64,000 nucleotides of DNA from Salisapilia sapeloensis (Eukaryota > Oomycota > Peronosporomycetes > Peronosporales > Salisapiliaceae), in NCBI GenBank assembly GCA_023334545.1, contig JAADVB010000044.1, positions 1 to 64,000 on the forward strand. Direction: 5' to 3'. Position 1 is the first letter of the stretch, and the number at the start of each line of letters is the position of its first letter. Shown here one piece after another: positions 46,501 through 53,558 of this stretch. The notes under the pieces were generated by a model. That model was not told where the DNA came from and made no database searches. It saw nothing but the letters and a program-made list of their open reading frames with translations. The translations under genes and the position numbers were made by a program.

Positions 46501-49500
46501 TCTTTGGGCGCACTTCACGCAGCGTGACGGAGATCTTGCTCTCCTTCTTAGTGACTTCTACCACCGGAGCCGAGGTTGTGATCTGGGCATCCGTGATCTT
46601 CAAACCAGAGTCAGAGATTTCAAAGACCTGGCCAGCGCGTGGCTGCAAGAGTGAACGCACTGGGTTGCTGATCCACTTCTTGCCCTGAGCAATAAAGTCA
46701 GACGTAAGCAAAGCGACCATCCAGTCTTGCGTAATCGCCTTCGAAGAAAGCTCTTGAGTCCACTTCGTCGCGCTCGGCAGCTCCGTAACGTCAGCAGGGA
46801 CATTGATGCGAAGGCAGTTTTCTTCCTTCGACACAGAAAGCCCAGCAATTTGTTCCGGGCTGTCCTCGCAGGTTGTCGCACTGGACACAGCTTCGAGCGA
46901 AGACTCCTTGGCAACCTTGACGTAGCCTTCAGCCATGCCGTTCAGAATGTCCGCAACTGGCTCGCTGGCGATCTTGCTGTAGCGAACGGCGACTGGGCCC
47001 TGCAAGATGCAGACACGCTGGGCGTCACGGTCTGGCACAGCATCCAAGTCTTCCGAGTACCAGAGCGAATCTTTCTTGAACCACGTGCGAAGCTCTCCGT
47101 CAACGACAGGGATGAAGTTGACTGGCTTACCACCGCTACGGCAAAGCTCGACGAAGTAGTCTATGTCAGCGATCGAAAGCAACGTCGTGGCAACCTTTGG
47201 ATACTTAGCAGCAAAGTCTTGCAACGTCTGGCGAGGAGAGGTTTCAAGACCAGATGTGTCGAACACTGCCCCGCTTTCACTACGACGGAAGCGCTGTTCC
47301 GTGCAAAGCAGGAACTTGGCGACACGGTCCATGTAGCTCGAGTGCAGCCAGCGCTTCGTGCTGTCCTCACGGTCGACGTACATAAGGTCGATCATACGCG
47401 CAAGCACGCCGTAGTAGGACATTTCCGAGAGATCAGCAGCTTGGATTTCACCCGTTGCGGCAGACTTTTTGCAGCCAAAGTACGGCTTCTGGAAGTCAGC
47501 GTTCAGACGGGCGATGATCTTTTCCTTGTCAAGAGCAATGGCTTTCGCCATCTCATCCTTCTTCTTCGAAAAGTACTGGTCATCAAAGTCCTTCCAGCAA
47601 GCGATACCACGGTTGGCAACCTTGTGAATCGGCTCACCGAGCTCGGACGTGACGGTGATGACACCGCCAGTCACGCCATCGTAACTCTCGTCCCACTTGT
47701 GTTCCGCCTCGATACCGGGCGTGTCGACGAGAAGCTGCTTGACTTCAGGCGCCGTTGCGGCCTCCTTGGCCACCATGATACGGGAACCGAGCAAAATGGC
47801 GTCAGCAGGCATCTTGCTGTGGCTGCCACGGTTAAGACTCCATTCACCAGTCAAGTACTGGTAGGAGTCTTCCCAGTTGCCAAAGCCAGAGCCGACAGCG
47901 AGGAGAACGTTGTCGACTTGACGGATGGCGCCGTAGGTATCCTCGAGTGGCTGGTGGAAGTCCTCGAAGCTGTGGTGGCCACCGGCACGACCACCCGTCC
48001 ACTGCATCATGACCTTCATAGAAGGCATGGCACGGGCAATGTCAAGCACAGCGTGGATAGCAGACACAGAGTTCGGCTTGAAGCCGACGAGGTTGATGCC
48101 GACGTTGCTCAGTTCTTGCATGATCTCCATCGCACGGTCTGTCGTCGGAATACCAGCACCAATCGTGATGCTCTCAATCGGAAGACCTTCCTTGCGCATA
48201 CGCAAGACCATCGGGAACTGGAATCCCCACTGCTTGGCGTTCAGGTAGAGCATGTTAATGGAGATACCGACGCCAGGCTTGATCTTAGACACCAACTCGT
48301 TCACCTTGTCTTCAAAGATGTTCGGACGCGAGAGACCGCCAGCAGCAAGTTCCCCGTAGAAACCAGCGTTCTGGACGGCAGCCACAAGGTCCACACCATT
48401 GAGACTGGTCGTCGGGGTCATACCAGCCACAACAACTGGAGCACGGCCAAGTGCTTCTGTGTACTTGTTGACGAGCTTTCCGTCAGCAGACACCCGCGGG
48501 CCGAACTTGTTAGCCCACGAACGTCCGCTAGCTGAGAAGACATTCGGAGTGGAAACAAGAGCATCCAAGCCATGAATCGAAGGGTATTTGCTCGCATCCG
48601 ACGTCATCTCACGGTTCTTGAGCGTCGCAGAGATGAGCTGGATACCAGCACTCGCAGCGTAGTTTCCGCTAAGCGGCGCAACACCATTTCCAGCACCAAA
48701 GTCAACAACGTGCGTGGCATTAGTGTTGGAAGCGATGACCTTGGACCAGGTCGCAGGCCAGTCGGCGACTTGCGTGAGCTGCATGTCGATCAAGTCGGAC
48801 ATGATGCTCTTGTCACCAAGCGTCTGGAGGTTGGTTGCCTCCGTTGTCGTGGCGTACACTGGCACTTGAAGTTTGCTTCCAGCAACGACAAGTCCAATGC
48901 GCTCAACATCGGCTTCAATCTTGCTCTTCGCAGCGACGAGCGCATGCGAATGGAAGGGGCAGCTAAGCGGGATAAATGCGAGCGTTCCGGACGGTTTGCG
49001 CTTCGAATAAGGCACACGCGTCTGGTCTTCATCTGCGCCAGCCATTTTGCTTTCAAGAGACTTCTTAAGCATAGCAAGGTAGCCTGGCTTGCCGGTGACG
49101 TTGAAGCGCTTTGCGCCGTTGATCAGAGATAGGCTCATTTTGTCTTCATCCGGCAAGTTGCGGTTCGCGACTTCTACTGCCTTGAGCACATGTGTCTTGG
49201 ATAGTCCGTTCACAGCAAGCATCGGTGTAGCGTCACCAGACTCCATAACATCGTCGTCATTTTCACGTTCGAGCGTGGCTTCCTGGGCACGCAGGGCATG
49301 CCAGAAGAGATAGCGAACGAACTGAACGGCCAACTGTTGCAAGTCTGCAGTGTCCTTGGCGGCAGAAATGATAGCAGCTGATACGACGCCCTGGCTCATA
49401 CCAATTGCACATGCAGAGTTAGTGACGGCATCTTCGTGGGAAATACCGGCAGCATGCAGAAATGCCAAGTAGTTTGCGACGTGTGTAGCACCGAGAAGAG

Positions 49501-49891
49501 GGTAGCTGAAGAAAGCACGAGACAATGCACTCCCTTGCGGTAGGTCCACAGGTGCATCTTCCTCGTTCTCAGCGGCTTGGAGCCACGATTGGAGACGGAT
49601 GGTCGTTTCGAACGCAGGCGAATCGGTAGCTTGCGAAGAAGACGAGTCTTCCTCTAGCGCTTTTGCAACGTTGTTTAGGAACGTTCGGACGGATTCACCG
49701 CCCTTGGTGTACAAGTGAATGAGCTCGTCCCAGTAGCGAGCTCCCTGACCACCAAATTCCGGAATCATGGTGATCGTCTTGGCATCAAGGGCCTTGGCGA
49801 ACTCAGTCGGTGCAGGCACCGTCGGCACCTCTTGTTCATTAGTAGCAACGACATTTTCGTTGGCTGGTGGTGCTGTAGATACTTCCGCCAT
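37598..49891 (-). CDS. FAS: Fused fungal-type fatty acid synthase, single polypeptide with two ACP domains
   Basis: This is one uninterrupted 12.3-kb exon coding 4,097 residues from the first ATG. The order is that of yeast beta then alpha subunits joined. It has acetyltransferase (GMSQG near 165, FHSH near 315), FMN enoyl reductase (VVVAGMTPTTSLNGVDL near 480, GGRAGGHHSFEDF near 635) and dehydratase with a MaoC-like hotdog (NPIHRSDYA near 1480). Then malonyl/palmitoyl transferase (FTGQGSAQVGMGM near 1580, GHSLGEYAGL near 1720) and two acyl carrier domains (GKSAVQNEILGDLEKEFG near 2150, GKSALQNEVLGDLEKEFG near 2335). Next, ketoreductase (VALVTGCGRNSIG near 2870), ketosynthase (Cys in VGACATAAES near 3490, SFHGTGTKAND near 3720) and phosphopantetheinyl transferase (GIGVDVEPVATFE near 3975, WAAKEAIIKAI near 4020). 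All catalytic motifs look intact. It makes palmitate/stearate-type CoA esters in the cytosol. Confidence 0.95.
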   Translation of the reverse strand: MAEVSTAPPANENVVATNEQEVPTVPAPTEFAKALDAKTITMIPEFGGQGARYWDELIHLYTKGGESVRTFLNNVAKALEEDSSSSQATDSPAFETTIRLQSWLQAAENEEDAPVDLPQGSALSRAFFSYPLLGATHVANYLAFLHAAGISHEDAVTNSACAIGMSQGVVSAAIISAAKDTADLQQLAVQFVRYLFWHALRAQEATLERENDDDVMESGDATPMLAVNGLSKTHVLKAVEVANRNLPDEDKMSLSLINGAKRFNVTGKPGYLAMLKKSLESKMAGADEDQTRVPYSKRKPSGTLAFIPLSCPFHSHALVAAKSKIEADVERIGLVVAGSKLQVPVYATTTEATNLQTLGDKSIMSDLIDMQLTQVADWPATWSKVIASNTNATHVVDFGAGNGVAPLSGNYAASAGIQLISATLKNREMTSDASKYPSIHGLDALVSTPNVFSASGRSWANKFGPRVSADGKLVNKYTEALGRAPVVVAGMTPTTSLNGVDLVAAVQNAGFYGELAAGGLSRPNIFEDKVNELVSKIKPGVGISINMLYLNAKQWGFQFPMVLRMRKEGLPIESITIGAGIPTTDRAMEIMQELSNVGINLVGFKPNSVSAIHAVLDIARAMPSMKVMMQWTGGRAGGHHSFEDFHQPLEDTYGAIRQVDNVLLAVGSGFGNWEDSYQYLTGEWSLNRGSHSKMPADAILLGSRIMVAKEAATAPEVKQLLVDTPGIEAEHKWDESYDGVTGGVITVTSELGEPIHKVANRGIACWKDFDDQYFSKKKDEMAKAIALDKEKIIARLNADFQKPYFGCKKSAATGEIQAADLSEMSYYGVLARMIDLMYVDREDSTKRWLHSSYMDRVAKFLLCTEQRFRRSESGAVFDTSGLETSPRQTLQDFAAKYPKVATTLLSIADIDYFVELCRSGGKPVNFIPVVDGELRTWFKKDSLWYSEDLDAVPDRDAQRVCILQGPVAVRYSKIASEPVADILNGMAEGYVKVAKESSLEAVSSATTCEDSPEQIAGLSVSKEENCLRINVPADVTELPSATKWTQELSSKAITQDWMVALLTSDFIAQGKKWISNPVRSLLQPRAGQVFEISDSGLKITDAQITTSAPVVEVTKKESKISVTLREVRPKISTLSEAIVPLELSFTYVPEVTCSIHENEAASIETIKDFYARFWVAEDGNEDASCKKACEESIFSTFTDEVTISEEDIIAYNKSLGLSSDVVAAPADYSTILCWRPLIKSVFTKEVQGNLLNLVHLKHSYKLLSDKKASKLFYPGDEIVSSSEVSSLRIIESGKIVSGIATISRKVVGEQMEETLEPLVELRSEFLIRGNFDDFSSTFSVDKSVERITMHDEIEIKNILSKCWFQLKNDANEPQIGDVVVLDTTTVKRYADMMTLSSVTVTGTASIEKPQGAVEIAAVDVQSENVSESPVVAFLMHRKKSIEDEVTLGSGYNTVETPLSISVPNKALDYAVASHDLNPIHRSDYAATLANLPQGKPIMHGMWTATKVRALLAKEFGRNDDSSVSSYAANFDGMVYPGDQLYMQVRHVGQSDGKKVMSVEVVNEAGQRVVSARAEIKQPPVAFVFTGQGSAQVGMGMDRYQESKAARETWDKGDRHLRAKFGFSILEMVRKNPSSITIHFGGRRGKQIRENYMKLTVEDPETGEMAPLLPEIHKHTQSFTFSAPEGLLFATQFSQPALVLLEKATFAEIEEAQLIPDDALFAGHSLGEYAGLSSFAGALAVEAVSEVVFLRGLIMQKAVKRDENGRSDYGMMATNPTRVGPKFTEDMMYKLVDGISSASGKLLQVVNFNVQGRQYVVAGTNANLEALSLSLAAFKSGRDVAEVDQVIKESLEQAHAKKEKAEQAGRPFVVARGVATIPLAGIDVPFHSRELLGGVPAFRSLLRSKFEADVLERQLPRLINRYIPNLVAEPFTLEKSYFELVHSVTKSPYIAEVLDETQWSMMSRAQLAQLLVVELLAYQFASPVQWIKTQALLFSTGGTGVSRFIEIGPAATLTTMAQRTLQAVKFARINREILWYQRDRDVVHFEVEDSYPSASDYARELAAKKAAAKAKEEEVQEEVTADTAPPAPAPAQAAPAPAPMPVMSSPAAAPAEDAPVSALHVLRVLLAVKLNKELNEVAADSDVKTLCAGKSAVQNEILGDLEKEFGSAPDGAGEAPLKELAGKFSSYKSLGKVTSGMVSKSIGAKMPGGFSMSNVKEYLTNTKGLGAGRMESVLVHGLLMAPKARLKNENEAKEWLDSVVDSYATFAGVSLAKPAMPSGPVGGMPFGAAPAPVPTVTDAPVDAKHALKVLLAVKLSKSFSEITDETTIKEQSGGKSALQNEVLGDLEKEFGSGPDDTADLKISELAGKFSDYKTPGKVTSGLMAKLFAGKMPGGFGLAAIKDHLSKERCLPAGRIESVLLHTLTQNPKNRFADEGQAKTWLDGVADDYAKFAAIDIPYYSKLGASAGGMPQQAMQPAALPSDFDKRLKSMIADQVAALNSYLGKDSLDIHRKIETEVDLREEVEASVNQWMTEHGEFYANGIVSAFDANKERVYDSYWNWAVQDGLELYFRTIQSSIKSEEETSLPLPSDVGHHFKQMSQWINSKLDTVTEESALPPLEWFKPYLCNRATPELLRATKYFAYKTKQEGHVEYAQAIQLLVEQLEEWLHHSPMNVQIFHPTQPDLTIHDDGSMDYAEIPRVGVADSTDYVDELARGLEYSSAEVFNTFDESASAAVEMPSAVGFESTVNNDSDDSDDDSYDEGDESPTAKNDTVSAESKKEVEPAKGPKLAALRESLRRRNKKSGRRQSLVEKSTNLRTGLNENLKEIVLPHVHIRKPSDVDPTIRLYDVESTCMLLSCMREMASTGVSFAGKVALVTGCGRNSIGAELVKSLLEGGATVFVTTSSFNSKSTGVFRSVYEQHGSKGSRLIVLPFNQGSKVDVKNLVAHIYDVHKLDLDFVIPFGALSDLGRKISDIDSRSELAHRILLTNTVRLLGEVVSAKQSRGIFTRPALAILPLSPNHGNFGSDGLYAESKLGMESLMNKWYSEGWEDQLSVVGAIIGWTRGTGLMSGNNIVASAVEKMGMRTFTTTEMGFNLSALLHPQIVDRAAEAPIWADLTGGMAQVHNLNDKVTQIREDIMHTAKLRATIHQSLESEKKTVAMSNASSQADQKFKPAANLSSYYSSNFPGLSGVGKLAEKKEQKMLNGMVDLSKVVVVAGYGEVGPWGNARTRWEMESYGEFSLEGCIELAWLTGHITYDNGKWVDAKTKEAVADHEIKKRYEEELLAHAGIRIIEPELFEGYDPNQKMILHQVAIDKKMAPVEVADREEAIQFRKELGEDNVDIFEDENGTWMIRLRKGSVLSIPRALDFNRFVAGQIPTGWSAERYGIPKDLAESVDPLTLYVLVSTMEAFVASGITDPYEFYQYVHVSEVGNTSGGGMGGMNSFKKIYQDRFMGKSVPSDTLQECFINTAPAWVNMLLLSSSGPIKTPVGACATAAESVDIGVETIKTGKARIVIVGGYDDFGEEGSYEFAQMKATSDSVKEYGMGREASEMCRPCSTTRGGFMESHGAGIQLLMDAQLAIDMGCPIYGVVALTSTATDKNGRSVPAPGQGILTTAREQNVGEKKSPLLDVNFRRRQFDSELASIESWYEREKEMLDDANAESQLAFLNDMKKRKVQSAQSMWGEHFHENRMDIAPLRGALSAWNLTVDDIGVASFHGTGTKANDRNESEVTQKQLQHLGRSSGNVLPIVCQKYMTGHPKGAAASWMFNGLLQILNSGLIPGNRNLDNTCETLRKFDLLAYPNRSIQTDGIKAAVMKSFGFGQAGGEILVVHPDYLLSMLDNDDLTQYSQRREQRLVKMNSYLQESISGKGTLIKVKGAAPYTNEQESNVYLDPSARAEFDPAEGSWNFGGNQAAESKRSRSKKHKNSKQAHASTSKKADDKADGQASEGLESALSQTAAGVGLGEKGSGIGVDVEPVATFENLHGREDFIRRNFTDQEVAYCYSAPNPAASFAGRWAAKEAIIKAISNASPSTPNVWKGAGAPLREIEIFMTASGAPSVLLAGHASQVFSQLGLSSVSVSISHSGDYAVSQAVAQL
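42500..43550 (-). repeat. Tandem duplicated acyl-carrier-protein module inside FAS
   Basis: Two copies of a roughly 170-180-residue unit lie back to back, joined by Pro/Ala-rich linkers. Each has the attachment motif GKSA(V/L)QNE(I/V)LGDLEKEFG, then a conserved ELAGKFS(S/D)YK, GKVTSG and KMPGGF segment that forms the second half of the fungal-type ACP. Both keep the Ser that would carry phosphopantetheine. The copies have diverged at many positions, so the duplication is not recent. Confidence 0.85.
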
Positions 49892-51119
49892 CTTTGGTTG
49901 GTCGCGCAATAAAGAGTTTAGCGTTGGACTAGGGAAGGTTCTGGATATGAAGAAGCAACGGACGGTGGAGCGTTCGTTTGCTGTTTAAAGGAGTATTTAA
50001 CCACGAGGTGGAGCTTCGCGGAGAAATGCTGGTGATACGCGTGCGTACCAGAGAGGGCAAATTGGGTTCTGACTGGACCAGTGTCCTGCATCCACACTTT
50101 GATACGCAATTCGACCTTGAGACTGCGTCATTACTCGGCTGAATGACGTAGACGCGACTATATGAGTATTTGTATGTCTTCTACGACAAACGCTTTTAAC
50201 CCTACCCCATGTACTTCAAGTATGTTTTTTGTCGTACGAGACATATAAAAGCGTATATAATCGAGACGCGGTCATCCGCATCGATGTAGCCATGTTGAAC
50301 GCGTCAGCGACCAGAGAAGTGTGCAATTTTGCGTCTTCGATGCTGACTCTGCCTCCTTGTCTTGTACAGATTGCGGGATAATTGAATACTTTGGTAGAAA
50401 GCTATGTTGGCATGGCGGAGGTAGAGCTATCAACTTGGTAGCGTTCAAAACATGAAGGATAATAGTGAACAGCTGGGTCAACTTCAGAGTTTTCGATAAA
50501 GTCCGAGTGGATGCTTATGCTCGAGTAGAAAAGAGTAGTCGAATGCATATGCATAGAGCATTGACAAACGATTAGAACTTATCTTGCTAAAGACAACAGT
50601 ATGCCCATTTGTGTTTGTTCTTACCCCTACAGGTGAATGGAGGGAGAGATTATAAGCGTAGAACCGGAAACAGATGAAAAGGCGCGTCATCAGGGCTTTT
50701 TCCAAAAGTGGCGGTTGTTTTACTATTCGAGACAAAAATGGCGCCATCATATTGAAAGTGGGGCAAAATGACTTAGTGGCATGCTCTCTTTTCTACTCGC
50801 TTGGTGCCCGCTTATGACTAGATTTGAAGAAAAGTGCCCTTTTTTGGTAAAAGTCTGCGTCATCGATTCAAGCGGTGTGCATCCAAGTCGACACCTTCGA
50901 AACTGGCGTACACAGCTCTATCCTTCGACTCGCTCAATATTGCGTTCGTGTTGCTTGCTCTCCACCGGACGCTTGTCCAGGAACTTTTTTCACATTCGAA
51001 AGGATATGACTCGTGGTCCAACCAAGTTGATTCGTACACGATCTCCAGTAGATCCTATATCTCCATGTAAATTCACGTTTCATGTGCACTATCCTATAGA
51101 CTGACTTTGTCCATGTTCC
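49892..51119. other. Long divergent spacer upstream of FAS
   Basis: About 1.2 kb between the FAS and STRIP starts. Two overlapping plus-strand frames near 50780-51104 lack family features and I do not call them genes. The FAS promoter must lie here. Confidence 0.5.
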
Positions 51120-53455
51120 ATGTACAACACCCGTTACTATCATGCCTCTTGGCGTACCCGCTGCATGTTCATAATAGTACGTCCGGTCCATAAAACACTC
51201 GTCCAAGACAACGAGCCAGGCACGAACATGAATCAGCTCAAGTACTTGTCCGAGTACGAGAAACTTGCCTACTTCTACGGATCTTATACGCGAGATGAAC
51301 AGATCGATCCGTCCACCGACAGCGAGTCGCTTCGTCGGTGGGAAAAGATTGGAGGTTCGCGACGTAAAAGTCGAGATCGGATCGGAGTCCTCTTATCTCA
51401 ATTCGAAAACACATCCACGGCACATGTCAAGCATCTAGATAACGCCTACCGTGCCAAGCGGGAGTTGATACTACTAGCGGAAGGTACCATCGGTGGCCCT
51501 CCGAAATCCTCGTCTTCTCGTAAGGAGAAACCGACGCATCGGGTCGAGATCGCTCGATGGAATAACCAACTCTTACAAGATTGTGGTGCGTTAGAGGTCT
51601 TTGCACAGAACTTGCAGCGCACGCTTCATGCGTTTAGTGGTATCACCTTTAGCCACATCGATGTGGACCAACTGAATGAGCTTGTACAGGACTTGCAGCA
51701 AGCCATGACGCTAACGTACATGTTAATTGTATTCAACGCAAACAAGGAGAGTCCGATGTTTTTACGACAGCTACTACGAATCGGCACGTCTGCTCCGTCC
51801 TATGTTCTCATTGCGATTCTAGACTGCGCTAGTCAAATGGATGTCGTACCTGGATTCCCGATAAAACGCATGCTCATGCTCTTTTACGTCTGGTTCGAAG
51901 CTGTGCTCGGGAGCTTTTGTGATCTCGAAGAGACAAAACGCAGTCGTCGAGAAAAATTTGCCGTCGACAAGAGTCTCGTGACAGATGAAGATGATGGGAT
52001 CTTGCACTGTAAAACCTTTGGCGAGTACCACGACACGAACGAGTTGGATCCACAGGATCCTTACTTTCATCAGAAGCAAAAGTTTACGCAAGTGCGTCAA
52101 CAGATCCATGACAAGTACAAGCACATTCCGACGCATGAGATGACCGAGACGCCCTCCGTCGATGACGACGCGTCCATCTCGCCCGATACACCAGACGATG
52201 AGTGGGCGCTTCGATGCGAAACCATGTACCAACTCTTTTTACCCGGTATGCGTGACTACATCACCTTCTTCTGTAAGCTAGTATCGATATCTTGTGGAAG
52301 TGCTTTGCATGCTCGAGATAAGAATACGTTTTACTCTCGACCTCCGTCTGGCGTCGATCCAAGTGAATTCGTTCCGAGTGACTTTGGTCATGGACCTCAT
52401 GACGGCAGTGATAATCAGTTCTGGAAGTGGATCTTGCGTGAGAAGACGATCGTGCTGGATGTAACGAATTTGCTTTTACTTCTTATCTACAAACACTTTC
52501 GAGCTAGTCATGTGATGAAAGCAGAGTACATTGCTCAATTCTGGTTGGAGTGTAACTTACCTGCGACGTTGACAAAGTTCATGAACAAGGATATTGCGAC
52601 GTATATCCAAGTGTCGAAGAATACTTCTGATCTTGATGATCGGAAGACTGGGTTCTATGCACTTGATAAGACGTTAGAGAAGCAGAATATCAAGGCAGAG
52701 GATGATGATGCGGATTATGCATTGTTATCGACACGCACTGTCACGAGTATCTTGCGTATCCTCCAGAAAATCACCAAGCGCAAGCCAAATCTCATCAAGA
52801 ATATCTTGTGTCGAGGCTCTTCCATCGTTTGGCTCAAGGTCTCTATCTTCCTATGATCATATCCTCTTACGAAGACTTACGATTTGTATAGAGAGTGGTT
52901 TCATTGACGATTCCAGTCCCGAGACTATATGCGCTAAAGCTCGTCAAGTCTCAAGCCAAGTACCTCGGTCCACAGGTTCCTTCTATCTCTTATATACATA
53001 CACACCTAGTGGACTTATTGACAACTATTTGACATCGATAGTGGGTGAAAAAGTATACTTGTGCGCATATGCTGACGGACATTTATCTCCATGTCCGTCC
53101 GGAGCTGCATGACGACTGGTTGAATTACGAAGACGAGGACTTGAACAAACCACCGAGTCAGGAATCTATCGAGCGACTGGTCTTTGGCGAGATGCAGGCG
53201 TATCATCACAAATACTATTGGGAATCGTTGAACGCCAGTTCACGTGTGAAACAATCGTACCTTGTGATCCAGGCCAAGGAAGAGCTCGATGCTCCATCCT
53301 TCCAACTGGACGGTGGATCGATCACCAAGTACTTGAACGATCTGCAGCTCGATCCGACGTCCTTTTGCAATCAATACGAAAAGTGGTTGGATAAGGAAGG
53401 TCTGACGGCGGATGAAGACCCTGCATCCGTCCCACTCCCCATCCCTTTCTCTTAA
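51120..53455 (+). CDS. STRIP: STRIP/Far11-type subunit of the STRIPAK complex
   Basis: Exons are 51120-52838, 52892-52975 and 53042-53455, giving 738 residues from the first in-frame ATG. A start at 51228 (MNQLKYLSEYEK) is an alternative, because the first 36 residues look unconserved. STRIP proteins scaffold the striatin-PP2A-kinase complex that opposes Hippo-type signalling and governs cell polarity and fusion. Family marks are LILLAEGTIGG then RWNNQLLQDCGALEVF in the N-terminal domain. The C-terminal domain has TVTSILRILQKITKRK, PRLYALKLVKSQAKYLGPQW and LHDDWLNYEDED, the latter two restored by splicing. It is predicted to be a helical-repeat protein without catalytic activity. Confidence 0.87.
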
Positions 53456-53558
53456 ATGTACACTGAACGATCGGATTGGTCTGCAAACTCTTGTTTCGTT
53501 TACTACGGCGACTAACATCTACTCGACAATTCCTGCCGTCGTCCTACCTCTTGTTATT

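Noticed and set aside
46727..48535. Long plus-strand frame (602 codons) opposite the FAS gene
   Set aside because: Antisense to the enoyl reductase and dehydratase region, with the same Arg/Val/His-rich shadow composition. No independent evidence for a gene.
50781..51104. Frame of 107 codons upstream of STRIP
   Set aside because: No domain, overlapped by another frame of similar quality, and no splice path clearly linking it to STRIP.
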